This document shows positions 47,905 through 59,547 of a DNA stretch of 64,000 bases, piece after piece. The notes beneath the pieces were generated by a model. The model was not told the origin of the DNA, did no database searches, and saw nothing but the letters and a program-made list of their open reading frames with translations. The stretch lies in assembly GCA_949775045.1 (NCBI GenBank), contig OX459108.1, positions 10,871,572 to 10,935,571 on the forward strand, in the 5' to 3' direction. The stretch's first letter is position 1, and each line of letters starts with the position of its first letter. This DNA is from Metridium senile. Taxonomy: Eukaryota; Cnidaria; Anthozoa; Actiniaria; Metridiidae. The position numbers and the translations under genes are program-made.

Positions 47905-48135
47905 AACCTCGTCCCCAGGGCCTTCTCGGCCGACTCCAATCAGTTGCTCCAATAGCTGTTATTACAGTTATATGCAAATGATTTTGAACAATGGGTTGAA
48001 GTCGAGGCTTTCGGGCGAAAACAATAGGTTTGCCCGAAAGCCTCGATTTGAATCCATTGTTTGAAATCATTTGCATATAACTGTAATAACAGCTATTCAA
48101 GATGGCGGTCGTCGGCCCTGGGGACGAGGTTGAGT
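47905..48135. repeat. Palindromic element, AACCTCGTCCCCAGGGCC ends
   Basis: The inverted ends AACCTCGTCCCCAGGGCC and arms with GCTGTTATTACAGTTATATG and AAGCCTCGA-TT, loop near 48025. A fragment of the same end (ACCTCGTTCCCAGGGCCCTC) is at 33485-33505. Confidence 0.8.
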
Positions 48136-48482
48136 TGGTGCTCGATCCTTTTACTTGTTTTTTTCGCGCATGCGTAGTCGTTTGACCGCTGTGTTTAAAA
48201 AATATCGATCGCAGGATATCTTTACTCGACCCAGTCTTACTCCTTCGATATTTTTACTCGTCTATAACTAGTTGTAGAAAATAAAATAACTTTTAAACTT
48301 TAAAGCAATGTCTTTACGACATGACATTTCTGACGCTAATATAGCATAGTTAATAGATGAATTTACTATTAAATATGAATATATGAAGAATGGAATCGTA
48401 AAAATAGTCTGACAATAACGCAAGAAAAATGTCTCAACCTTTTTTAAAAAATATAATACTTTAATTAGATAATTTATAACAA

Positions 48483-48628
48483 TAGAGTACAAACAGTAAA
48501 AGTGTGCAATACTTCGTAGTATTTACCACTAAATAGTGTTGATTAAACAATAGAGAACAATAGAATTTGCATAATTTAGCAGTATTTAGTGGTATTTATG
48601 TTGCACACTTTTAGTGTTTGTACTCTAA
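48483..48628. repeat. Foldback element, AGAGTACAAACACT family, copy 2
   Basis: Near-identical to 39260-39420 and followed by a poly(A) run (48630-48650). Confidence 0.85.
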
Positions 48629-50187
48629 TAAAAAAAAAAAAAAAAAAAAATAATAACATAAAATAAAAACATATGTTTAACAAAATTAGTGACTTGAATT
48701 ATTTATAAAGATCTTAGATCATATACTCTCCCCCGCAGCACACGGTTCAATGCAAATCTATTTTTTCTCAGGCTATTTTTCGTTCAGAGTGAACTCTGAC
48801 AAGTTCGCGTGACGTTTACATGACGTAATCGGCTAGTCCATGGACACACGTGGACAACAATTCAACGCCGGCCGACATTGCAGCATCGGTCGCTGGTTGA
48901 CCTTTAATCAATCGATAGAGTCCCTACATTTGAAGATTACTACAAAGTAGAAACACAGATCTTCGAATAAGGTATTTAAGAATTTAATTCTTAACTTTTA
49001 TGTTACTTAATTTAAAGAAAAGGACTTCAAATTAGGGAATACTTTAGCGTTTTTTATCGCTATAAAAACTGTTCCGCTTTAACGATTTTGGTCACCCCAC
49101 TCGAGTATTGTAAAATGTTTCGTTTATTTTTATAAAGGTTGTACAATATATTATATATAATATATTGTAATGAAGGTTATTTGGGTTTAATAAGATAAGG
49201 CTTTTTACGACATATAACTCGAGAAAATCGAAATAATAATCTGGAAAAATGTGTGTTTTTTCATCGCACGCTGGCTTGTCGTATGCGAACTTGCCGGTGA
49301 GTAATAGAAACACACCAAGGCTCACACATGTGTCTCGTAATTTTTCGTAATTATTCTCTCTCTCTCTCTCTTTTCTCTATTTAATAAGTTTGTATTTTTT
49401 TAATACATAGTAGAGAACAAATTACAAGAAAAACCTCTGGTATACTACCCTAGAAACTAGAGGGTTTCTTGATCTAGTATTCGTATTTATCATTCCAGGT
49501 TGTACGTCTGTGTTCGTTATTTTATATTTCACAAACGGTCAAATGTACAAACGCTAAAAGCAAACGATATTAAAAGCAAGGAGAAAAAAATAATCCCTGG
49601 TACCCAGGGTACTGATATAAGCTTACGTAACCTGTTCATATTTATAAACTACCAGTATATAGTTTGTTTATATTTCATAAACTAAAAAACTAATTGAAAA
49701 ACTACTTTTAAAATTAATTAAAAATTGAAGTCATTGATATTTTTACTTAATTTTGTTTTGATTTCAATTTTTTTTGTAAATTTTTCCACTATTTGCCAGT
49801 GTTTCCATAGATTTAGAAATATTTATATTCTAGTTGAAATACATAAAAATAAAATAGTTTGGACATTAAATTTTTGTTTTATTCAATCCCAAGTATTAAT
49901 ATATCACTGTTTAGAAATTTGATTTTATCTGATTTTCGTACATTTCCTAAGCAGAAAGACTGAAATTTCATATTTTGTGTTAGGTTTTTCCAATGCTATT
50001 ATGATGTAACTCATTACATAATACTTGTAATTTAATTATTGTTCCTTGTAAACAACAATTTTGTTGCAACCATACAACATTAATAAACCGTGTTAAACTT
50101 TGCTTCAACATCCATTCAATATTTCTTTTGTTCTGTGAATGTTGAAACAGAGTTGGAGTCATGCATTTGCCCTGCTCCGTTAAACAT

Positions 50188-50510
50188 TGTTGACTACATT
50201 TATGTAGTGTTTACAACATGAGCGGCCGTGTTGTATCGGCAGATACAATCGCAAGCCGAAGGCGCGCGATTGTATCGCCGATACAACACGGACGCGAATG
50301 TTGTAAACTACTTAAAAAATGTCTAGGTTAGCTCTTTCATATTTTACCAAAATTTTCAAGATTAAAATAAATTTTGCCGTAAAATTACCAGTTGAAACTT
50401 ATGCAAATCAGGATATACAACACTAGTGTTGTATCAGATTTACAACACTCGTCATGGTCATGATTTCTTTTGAAAATGTCTCATTAATTATTCATGAATT
50501 TTTTAAGTGC
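50188..50510. repeat. Palindrome-ended repeat, inverted copy
   Basis: It is the reverse complement of 3022-3318 at high identity, with hairpin GTGTTGTATCGGCAGATACA and complement at 50228-50292, and ACAACACTAGTGTTGT at about 50420. Confidence 0.85.
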
Positions 50511-51071
50511 ATTTAGTGGTCTTTCAAATACATAACACGCTTCAACAATGTTGAAAGGGGGTGGCAAACGGTTTCAACATTGCCATTAAACAAAATCGAG
50601 CAGATGTTGAAGTAAATGTTGATAACGTTTGCCCACCTACGTTCCACATTGTTCAACAACCATCCAGCTGAGTTGATCGCCTTCCCCGAAAGGAATTATG
50701 GGTCACTTTTTTGGTTAGCAATTTTTGAGCATTTTACGAGTATACAATGTAGAATTTTCTTGATGATTGAAATATAATCCCACCATGAGTTTGACTAGCG
50801 TTTACGATTTATTTAAAGAAGGAAGAACTCGTATTTCATAAATTCTCTTGGCAAAATAATGGGAAATGCTAATGAAAATAGGATGTTGGATCCTTAATTC
50901 TGATTGGTTGACCTAGTTGTGTTTGTTGTGAAGGTCAACTTAGCTGGATTATACAGTGTTCAACAAAATCCAACGAATGTTGAAGCTGTTTGCCTTTAGT
51001 ATCATCAACTTATGGTCATTCATTTTCTTCTAGTTTTTAGGAAAACAAATTTAAATTATTATAAATAAAAA

Positions 51072-54000
51072 ATGGAAGACAACACAGTTATAAACACTAA
51101 AACAAGACAAACCCACAGCAAAGTCATTATCCTGGGAGCTGGTCTTTCTGGAATTGTCGCTGGTAAAACCTTACTGGATAATGGTATTGATGATTTCCTG
51201 GTCCTGGAAGGACAGGATTACATTGGTGGAAGAATAAAACTGGTAAAAATTATAATGATATTAATTATTATTGGGAAAAATTTTAAATGGCTAAAAATTA
51301 ATATGAATACAATGAATGTGTTATATATTAAAAGGATACTTAATCAATTGTCTCACGATTGAGGTCATTGGTAGAAATACCGCGAGGTTTCGACTGCAAT
51401 CTGCTAGTCTTCATCAGGCGATGGTGTAGACTGGATGATGGTTGTCTTATATACTGTTTGTCGGATTTTATATAAGACAACCATCATCCAGTCTACACCA
51501 TCGCCTGATGAAGACTAGCAGATTGCAGTCGAAGCGTCGCGGTATTTCTACCAATGACCTCAATTGTGAGACAATTGATTAAGTATCCTTTTAATTTCAC
51601 ATTCCAAGATGAATAACCTATTTCCTTCTAGTGTTATATATTTGTTTAATAAATTGATGACTGCATGTGATAAAGATGGTAATAATTATTGCATGCCAGT
51701 ACATGATTCTTATGTATAGTTTAATAAATGAGCAGGAGTGTTTTATCAGGATTTAAAACCACGAGGCGAAGACAAGTAAACCTGATAAAACACGATCTGC
51801 AAGTTTATTAAATAGCTTCAAAAACTCCAACCTATGTTTTGTGTTTTTGAAAAAAAAATCAAGGATTTATGAATTCAAAGTTTATTAGAGAAAATTCAGG
51901 TTGAAGTTTATGTAAATTAGGGTGAATCTTTATCTTCAGTTAAAACACTTGTCGTGGTGATAAATTTTTGAAATTTTTCCATCTCAATGGACCAATCAGG
52001 TACAAGTTTATATTGACAGGCGGAGACTTTAGAAACTTTGATGTCTGTTATTGGTCTATGGAGATGAAAAAAATTAATTAAAAGTTTTTGTAAGTGACTA
52101 CGGTACAGCGAGTCGCACAGTAACTGTGGCACTAATGAAGACAAAAAATCTTATTATGATAATGATAATAATGATTTGAAAATAATAATAATGATAGTGA
52201 TGATAATCCTAATGATGATAATGACAATTAATGATCAGATGATAGTAATATATTGTATTCTTATAATAAAATGACATTTAGTGACATTTTATTTTAGTAA
52301 TAATGATCATAAAAGGTGATTATGATATGATGACAATGATTATGATGATATTATAGCAATGATGATAATGGTAACGATGATAATAATGACGGTGATTATA
52401 ATTATGATGATAACGAAAATGATATTGATGATAATGATAATATACAGTGGAACCCTGCCTTATGGCCAACCGCTTACAATGTAATATGGCCACCACGTTA
52501 TTGCGGCCAGTTTTTTAGGTCTCAACGAAATGCATGCCCTTACAGTTTCTATAAAATTTATCCGCTTAAAACGGCCACCCCGTTAATACAGCCACTTTGG
52601 GATGTCCCTTGGGTGATCAGATTAACGGGGATCTACTGTAACAATGATGATAATGCTAATAAGAATGACGGTAATGATGATGATCACAATCACAGTGATT
52701 ACATGTATAGAACAACAATGATATTGATAATAATAATAATAACAATGATGATAATAAAAATAAGGATGATGGTAATGATGATGATCACAATCACAGTGAT
52801 TGCATGTAGTGCATGATAATGTTATTTTATATATTAGTTTTAACAAATAATCTATCCATATCCTTTTATTTTTGTTTAATCAGGGATCCTTTGGTGGTTT
52901 TAATATTGAAGAAGGAGCTAATTGGATCCAGTGTGCTGAAGAAGAGGATTCAATACCCATGTGGAAATTAAAAAAGAAGAAAGATATAACAGGAATATGG
53001 ACCAATTACTACGACCTAATTATCAGGTTACTAGATTTTTTATTATTTATTTATTAATAACTAACAACAATGAAAAGACAGACAAAATTTACAATTAAAG
53101 ATGACAAAGGTTGACAAAGTTTCTCGAAAAGGGTGTATACAATCACACACTTAATAGTAGCCTGCAAAACAGACATTCTTTCAGATTTTGGGGAAAAATC
53201 AGGTTTTGGGCTTCCTGTGTTGAACGGGCGAGCAACCAAGATCCTAAATTCTCCAAAAAGCAAAAAGAACGCCTCTGCAGGCTAACTTAATAGTTGTGAC
53301 TTGTACTAAGAGGTCACATGATCCTACAGTATCTCCTGTTGCCCATTCCCCTCTCCAGAAAGAGGGGAGTTTGGGTACTAGTTGGACAGGCTGTGTCTGC
53401 ATCTGGGTAGTGTGTTTGGGGTAGACAGATAAGATGCTCAAGAAATCATTTCTCAACACTTGTCTATTGAAACAAGCTGTCCAGTCCTTACACATCCAAC
53501 TAGTTCTAAACCTAACTTTGTCACTTCTGGAGAGGGATATTGAAGAACTCTTTACCTTCCTTGTTTGTTGTCCCATTTCAGATCACATGATGCTTCCCTT
53601 GGGAATTGTTTCTTTCACATGTAAATTATATAACATGTTCATCATAAAAGAACAAATTATTCTCAAGGGAATGACACATGGTCTGAAATGGGCAATTTGC
53701 ATACGGAGTTAAAGAGGTCTTTAGGACATAGAAGTTAAGACAGAGCTCAAGGATCATCATCATCATCATCATCATCATGATCATGATCATCACTCTCATT
53801 ATCATTATCATAGTTATTACAGTCACCATCATTATTATCATCCATCTCATTATTATCATCCATCTCATTATTATCATCCATCTCATTATTATCATCCATC
53901 TCATTATTATTATTATTATTATTATCATCATCATCATAAATCTCATTATCATCATCATCACTCTCATTATCATGATCAAAGTTATTATTGTCATCATTAT

Positions 54001-57000
54001 AATCACTCTCGTCATCATAATTGTCATTATCACTCAAATTTTAATTTTCATTGTTATTATTATCATCATCATCATCACCATTCATTGTCATCATATATGT
54101 TGATGACAATGCTAATGGCTATGGCTATTATTGCAATAATATGTATACACCTACTTGCAGTAAGGTTGTCATACAAAATAGAACATTTGTCACAAAGAAA
54201 ATAGAACATTTGTGATTTAGTGTGAAAGGAATTAATTAAAAGACAAAAGAGAGAGTTCAGCTTGAGTGATCTTCTTTTGTCTTTTAATCAATTCCTATCG
54301 TACTAAATCACAAATGTTCTATTTTCTTTATAACAAATGTATATTTTTGTATGACAACCTTACTGCAAGTAGGTGTATACCCTTTCTGAGAAACTTTGTC
54401 ACCCGTAAAGAGAAAAGTCTACAAGCTAGTAGCGCAGGGGACCTTGGGTAACCTTTGTATACTTTGTTAGAACGTAGGGATTTCATCGTTAAATCGACAC
54501 ACTAGTCTATCTGTTATTGAGAAATGACCGTTTTGACTTATCATAGACAAAACAGGCATATTTAGTTTTCTGAACTGATCCATGGTCCTTTGCGCCACTA
54601 GCTTGTGTGCTTGTCATAGGTGACAAACCTTCTGGGAAAGAGTGTATCTCAATTTCTCTTTTCTGACAGGAATGAGAAAGGAGAAGACGTTACAAATGTT
54701 GACGACATCCAAACGTTACAGAAAAGCTTCAGTCATATACTAGACACCTATTCACATGACCTGTCCGCTAGAGATGGTCTAAAATCCTTGGGCTGGGATC
54801 CTAAAACTCCTGCACAGATGGCCCTGGATTATCTATTTACGAACTACGAATACGGTCGCGACCCAGACAATTTTGGCTTTGATGACTTCTTTGTCCCTGA
54901 GAAGGAGTTTTTCATATCAGATCAGCGAGGTGTGATTTCCATGTTTGAAGATCTTATTTCAGAGATTAAAAGCAAAATCCAACTGAGTAAGAAAGTTGAC
55001 AAGATTGTGTACAGTTCTACAGGAGTTAAGGTAAGATTTGCTTTTGTGTCCGAGAACTTGGCAAAGCGGACTTGAGTTTGTTTGGTGTGTTGTTCTCAGT
55101 TTCTTAGGGGTTTAGTAAAAACTTAAACGAAATATAGGGGGGTTATGATATTTTTGCCAACCAGGAAGGGCTGGGTCATATTTGGAAAAGACAACAGGTG
55201 ATTTTGCACCCCTCCCCCTAATAAATAAAATCCCCTAAGAATTTGTCTCCCCTTTAAATTTTTCGCTCTTAGGAGTATAGTCCTCCCTCCCGAGGCAGTT
55301 AATCATATGCAAATGCCCAGCAACCTCGCTCTGACTCGTTGAAAACATGTCATTGACTTCATTGTATGGTGCGTTTGTCTTGTTAATTCATATTGAGGCT
55401 TGCCAGGCATTTGCATGTGCTTAGCTACCTCGTGAGATAGGTGTATTACTTCGTGTAGAAGAGCACATCATACGATTGCCGTGACGTCATCAACATATAG
55501 CAGCCGTCAATCGCAACCCAATATGGCCGCCTCAGTTATTCAAAGTTTCACGTTGTTTTTCTCTTACCAGGTAACGACGTCAGATGGAGAAGTCTACACA
55601 GCAGACTATGCTCTTTGTACATTCAGTACCGGAGTACTAGCAAGCGATATGGTCACGTTTACTCCACCTTTACCTCAATGGAAACAAGAAGCAATATTAA
55701 AATCACCAATGACCGTTTATACCAAGATATTCTTGAAATTTACACATAAATTCTGGGACGATAAAGAGTACATTCTATTAGCTTCTAAAACACGAGGGTT
55801 CTACACTGTTTTCCAGGTATGTATTACAATGATATCTAGTTGTCCCCTTCACAGTTCCTTGTAGCCTCCTCCAAAGGCTACTCCTTAGGGATTCCTTTGT
55901 TGACGCGATCGGGATTCCTGTGTTGAATTATTTGGCAGGGAAGAACTCACACTCTTTTTAATTTAGTTTGATTGATTGAGGAAGCTATTTCGAGTAGCGG
56001 GTCCGTATGTGTTTGTACAGACCAGGTGAAAATAGCCGTACGGACCCCATCACGTGACTTTTTTCCGAAGGTTTTCTTTAGAACGCGCGCCGGGCAAAAT
56101 ACGGGTCATATGATAATACGAATTTACTGCACATTGAGAGCTCCGTTTAGTGAAGGAAAGCTTATAATTTATAAAACTGTGCTTAGCAATTCAGAATTAT
56201 TTGATTATTGTTATAACCACAATTGCTTTCGGCCCGCCGTTCTCCGTCAAACATTTTGAAATAGATGTATAGTAGAAGTTATGAAAGAGGATTCAGCTGT
56301 CATTGAGTGTCGTATTGCTGGTTTGTACGAAAACCCAGCAGCTGGAAATCTGTGCCAAGTGCTGGGCCCAGGTGATTTAATTTCGCGCGCGCACTTCCGG
56401 TTAGTATAAGCCAATCAGAAGCATTTCTGTCTCATCGCCAACAGTTCCAAGATGGCGTCGTTCGAGAGAGTTATTTCCCGTGTTAACCCTCGATAAATAC
56501 ATCCTTAAAATAACTTTACATTAAAAAGTTATATGTTACTTGGACAATAAAAGTTCACTGCTGCTCTATCAGGGATAAAAAAAGAATAACAACAAAACGC
56601 AAATGCCTAAAAGTAACCGAAATTGATTTTGTCTCGAGGCGCCATTTTAGAACTATTCGTTTTGACAAACAATCCTTTGCGCGCTTCGAAGCGAGATCAC
56701 CCAGCAGCAGCTGGGAATCTGAGCCAAGTGCTGGGCTTGATTTGTTTTATATATATATATAATTACCATCCGTTTCTTTCGTAGGATCTCGAGAGTCTAG
56801 GCAAGTTTCCCGAAGGCAGTGGTCTGCTATTAATCACCGTTACTGAAGATGAAGGCAGAAGAATTGAAAACCAGTCTTTAGAAGAAACTAAAGCAGAGAT
56901 CGTTGAGATGTTGAGAGGTGTTTATGGACCCAGCGTACCTGAACCTACAGGTAATTCAAACAAAACAAATACAGCGGAACCCCTTAATCCGGCCACCGAA

Positions 57001-57910
57001 GGGACCGCGCAAAGTGGCCGTATTAACGGGGTGGCCGCATTAAGTGGTACATTTTATAGAAAATGTATGTACATGCATTTCGTCCGGACCTAAAAAACTG
57101 CTCGCAATAACGGGGTCGCCGTATTAAGCGGGTGGCCGTAAGGCGGGGTTCCACTGTACATGCACGAACATTTTTTGTGGCTCTTCCGTGAGGCCAGCTC
57201 CACACACAATACCACTTAAGTCAGTATTTACAACCATCAATCACCGTATTGTGGAGGGCCGTTTTGCATGCTGTTATCATAAACATTTTTCCTAATTACT
57301 CAGGCTACCCCGCAGTTTTCCCTTTTCTATCTATGGATCTATCGTTGTGTCGAGATTACACATGACGTAATGCCACAGGTAAACCACCTATCAATTACTA
57401 CTCTATGACGTAGCCTGAGTAAACGCACTAAGTGCGACTAGTTCCTCAAATGTTTTCTATCGATTCTCGATGGTCTATACCAAACCATTGATTGTTATTA
57501 TCATCATTTTTATCATAATCATATTATCGTTATTCCTAATCCTCTCAGATATTTTCTACCCTCGGTGATCCACCAAACCATTAATCATTATTATTATCAT
57601 CATTGTTATTATAATAATTATCGTTATTCCTAATTCCTCAGATATTTTCTACCCGCGGTGGTCTACCAATCCATTCATACGTGGTGCGTACTCAGAACCT
57701 TTGATCGGCTGTTCACAACACCACGCTGAACACATCAGTCAAAACGTACACAACTTATACTTCGCTGGCGAAGCAACGTCTGAGTGGCACGGTTACATGC
57801 AGGGGGCCTATCTTAGTGGACAGGAGAAGGCCAGAACATTAGCAAAGTTAATCAACTCCGCACAAGATAGCGGTTTTCAATGTTCAGAGAAAATTGTGAA
57901 TCTAGTTTAG
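51072..57910 (+). CDS. FAD-dependent polyamine oxidase-like amine oxidase, paralogue B (6 exons, 451 residues)
   Basis: Same family and exon layout as the gene at 32765-37689. Exons: 51072-51242, 52884-53026, 54670-55030, 55571-55816, 56785-56950, 57642-57910; 1356 nt with consistent phases. It keeps [21 protein letters not shown] and [13 protein letters not shown]. The N-terminal 16 residues, exon 2, exon 3 (5 residues shorter) and the last 15 residues are well diverged from paralogue A. Most of exon 1, the first three quarters of exon 4, most of exon 5 plus the first 33 bases of intron 5, and most of exon 6 are almost identical at the DNA level. No signal peptide is seen. Intron 1 holds the paired hammerhead-like element; intron 5 holds a pogo-like MITE and two copies of the exon-6 start. 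Confidence 0.9.
51327..51595. repeat. Foldback element, family 3: two facing hammerhead-like motifs with full core
   Basis: A 269-bp palindrome with ends ATTAAAAGGATACT. Plus strand 51500-51543: ATCGC, CTGATGA (51505-51511), extra A, helix II GACT/AGTC (51513-51516 with 51527-51530), GAAGC, GTC (51536-51538), GCGGT. ATCGC pairs with GCGGT as a 5-bp helix I. The minus twin is at 51379-51422, with GAAAC and CTC in place of GAAGC and GTC. Each arm is one change from the consensus GAAAC-GTC. No protein coding. Sits in PAO-B intron 1. Confidence 0.75.
51720..51815. repeat. Short inverted repeat, TTTAATAAATGAGCAG
   Basis: TTTAATAAA, GTGTTTTATCAGG and their complements face each other over about 95 bp. 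Small foldback in PAO-B intron 1. Confidence 0.6.
52150..52440. repeat. GAT/AATGAT-rich degenerate microsatellite
   Basis: An imperfect ATGATAATGAT tract in PAO-B intron 1. A related one at 52640-52800 contains a direct repeat GGTAATGATGATGATCACAA. Confidence 0.8.
52445..52638. mobile_element. pogo/Tigger-like MITE, 194 bp, TA flanks
   Basis: It begins CAGTGGAACCCTGCCTTATG and ends in ATCTACTG with TA on both sides. It contains CTTAAAACGGCCACCCCG. Same family as 56972-57156. Confidence 0.8.
53150..53287. repeat. Foldback element, TAGCCTGCAAAACA family, copy 2
   Basis: The inverted ends TAGCCTGCAAAACAGACATT and GCAGGCTA; contains GGCTTCCTGTGTTGAA. Related to 18164-18375. Confidence 0.7.
53755..54100. 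repeat. (ATC)n microsatellite with CATCTCATTATT blocks
   Basis: ATC and ATT runs with ATCATCCATCTCATTATT repeated four times. Frames of up to 135 codons on both strands are artefacts. Confidence 0.9.
54140..54650. repeat. Two adjoining foldback elements abutting PAO-B exon 3
   Basis: The first (54140-54382) has arms with ACCTACTTGCAGTAAGGTTG and ACAAATGTTCTATTTTCTTT. The second (54376-54650) has arms with AGAAACTTTGTCACC and GCTAGTAGCGCA; its relative is at 62022-62303. The second ends only about 20 bp from the exon-3 3' splice site. Confidence 0.7.
56368..56705 (+). repeat. Dispersed GCGCGCGAAAT repeat in PAO-B intron 4
   Basis: Full copy with TTCCGGTTAGTATAAGCCAA at the left and CAATCCTTTGCGCGCTTCGA at the right; same family as 16217, 19307 and 33205. 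Confidence 0.8.
56972..57156. mobile_element. pogo/Tigger-like MITE, 185 bp, in PAO-B intron 5
   Basis: CAGCGGAACCCCTTAATCCG on the left, GGCGGGGTTCCACTG on the right, TA on both sides. The first 12 bases are also present at the matching site in PAO-A intron 5 (36460), where the rest of the element is missing. Confidence 0.85.
57451..57641 (+). repeat. Two degenerate copies of the start of PAO-B exon 6 with its 3' splice site
   Basis: The copies at about 57451-57548 and 57549-57641 each run from an exon-6-like TATTTTCTACCC-CGGTG into ATT/ATC-rich sequence ending TTATTCCTAAT-CCTC(T)CAG. Using the 57549 copy as exon start would hit a stop after six codons. Confidence 0.8.
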
Positions 57911-57973
57911 ATGAAAATACAAATTACAAAATTTAGTACAGTCGATGTCATTAACATGGTCCACATCAAGTAG

Positions 57974-58145
57974 ATGGAAACTAGCGAGTAAACTAGTATA
58001 GGCTGCGTCGGTTTTTGATATAAACGATAGGTAATAGAATGAAATTTGTATTAGGACGACGAAGGGCTAAAGCTCGAAACGTCAGTAAAGTTAAGTCAAT
58101 AATTTTTACGGTGCTACAAATTTCATTATATTACCTATCACATAA
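57974..58145. repeat. Family 1 repeat, copy A3, left arm deleted
   Basis: Left end GGAAACTAGCGAGTAAACTA and right GTGCTACAAATTTCATTATA as in 16768 and 19817. Only one motif arm remains (58053-58090: CGACGAA, GGGC-TAAA-GCTC, GAAAC, GTC, AGTAAAG), preceded by GA and not CC. A more decayed fragment (CCAGCGAAGGCCTAAAGCTC) is at 58306-58345. Confidence 0.7.
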
Positions 58146-58676
58146 AGCAGAGATAAGCACTACAACAAGTGAAACGTGATTCTTTGTTTATTTTTTTCAG
58201 TAGTTGAAATTTCAACTTTTCACTGTACAATGAGTAACACTAAACACGGAATATGAATTTCAGAATTAATGCTACAAGTTTTTTTTTTTTTTTTTTTTTT
58301 TTTTTCACTCCAGCGAAGGCCTAAAGCTCGAAACGTCAGTTAAGGTTTCATTTTTTTACGGTGTTACAAATTTCATTTTATTGTCTATCTAGTATATCGA
58401 TTATTTAGAGCGAATATTACCGTGGCATTCCCTTCAGTGTTAATGTCATTTTTGGTGTGCAGTGTTAATGACATTGACTGTTTATGACAATATTTTATGA
58501 AATTTTAAAAATATTTTGATTAGTATTCCAAACACTAATATATTCTAAAAACGTTCAAACATAAAAATGTATGCAGCTATAGGTATATCAAATTATCGAC
58601 GACTCTCGATGCATTACGTCAGTATCAAGTCAGAAATACTAAAGATTATATTTGTATTTATATATTTGTGAATGAA

Positions 58677-59290
58677 AACAAAGGAGAATTGGATGTTATA
58701 GCTATATTTTTGAAAATTTATTATAATTATGAATTATATTTTCTTTGATCTAATATACAGCAAAACCCCGCGTATAAGAACCTAGATTTTTCCAAGTCAG
58801 CCTGAACAGGTTCTTATATAAATGGTGCATAGCTTGAAATTAGGCTATCTAGGTTCAATTAGCACCACTTACTTCATCATTACAACACCTTTCTTCCTAT
58901 TTTATTTACATACAGGTCAATGCTTTTGAACATGGCTATTCTTTTTACAAAAGAAAAAAAAATGCAAATTTCAGCCTGAAATGTTCTTAAATTTTAGGTT
59001 CTTATACGCGGGGTTTTGCTGTATTTTGAAACACTGAATTATGAAACACTGAAAAAAAGTAGAATTGGATGTTATAGCTATTTTTTTTTTGAAAATGTAT
59101 TATGAATTTAATTTTCTTTGATCTAGAATATATCTAATGTTAGCACTGAATTATGAAACACTGAAAAAAAAGGAGAATTGGATGTTAATATAGCTATATT
59201 TTTTTGAAAACTTATAATTATGAATTATATTTTCTTTGATCTAGAATATATTGAAAGAGGTATGTTAGCACTGAATTATCTAAGAATAAA
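58677..59290. repeat. Three-copy tandem repeat of about 110 bp, first copy split by a MITE
   Basis: Units contain AGAATTGGATGTTA-TAGCTA, GAATTATATTTTCTTTGATC and CTGAATTATGAAACACTGAA. The element at 58758-59021 interrupts the first unit. Confidence 0.75.
58758..59021. mobile_element. MITE, 264 bp, CAGCAAAACCCCGCG ends, TA flanks
   Basis: Terminal inverted repeats CAGCAAAACCCCGCGTATAA and GAACCTA, TA on each side: a Tc1/mariner-pogo-type non-autonomous element. Internal sequence is non-coding. Confidence 0.9.
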
Positions 59291-59547
59291 GAATACAAAA
59301 TATTTATGAATTAACCTTGCCGTGTTTAGTTGTCTTCCCCAACCTGTATCAATATATAATAACATTATTTATTATATAAACTTCAGTGAAATATCAGGTG
59401 ATCTCCCGCGCGAAAAAGTGATATCTTCACATTGTGAAAATAACATGTTATTTCACATGTGAAATAACACGTTACCATCTATTTGTTAAGATTTTTAAGA
59501 ATTTTTGATGCATATCTTGATAAAACTTTTGCTAACAAGATGCTAAT

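Noticed and set aside
53626..54103. ORFs of 96-135 codons in several frames
   Set aside because: All lie in the ATC/ATT microsatellite of PAO-B intron 2.
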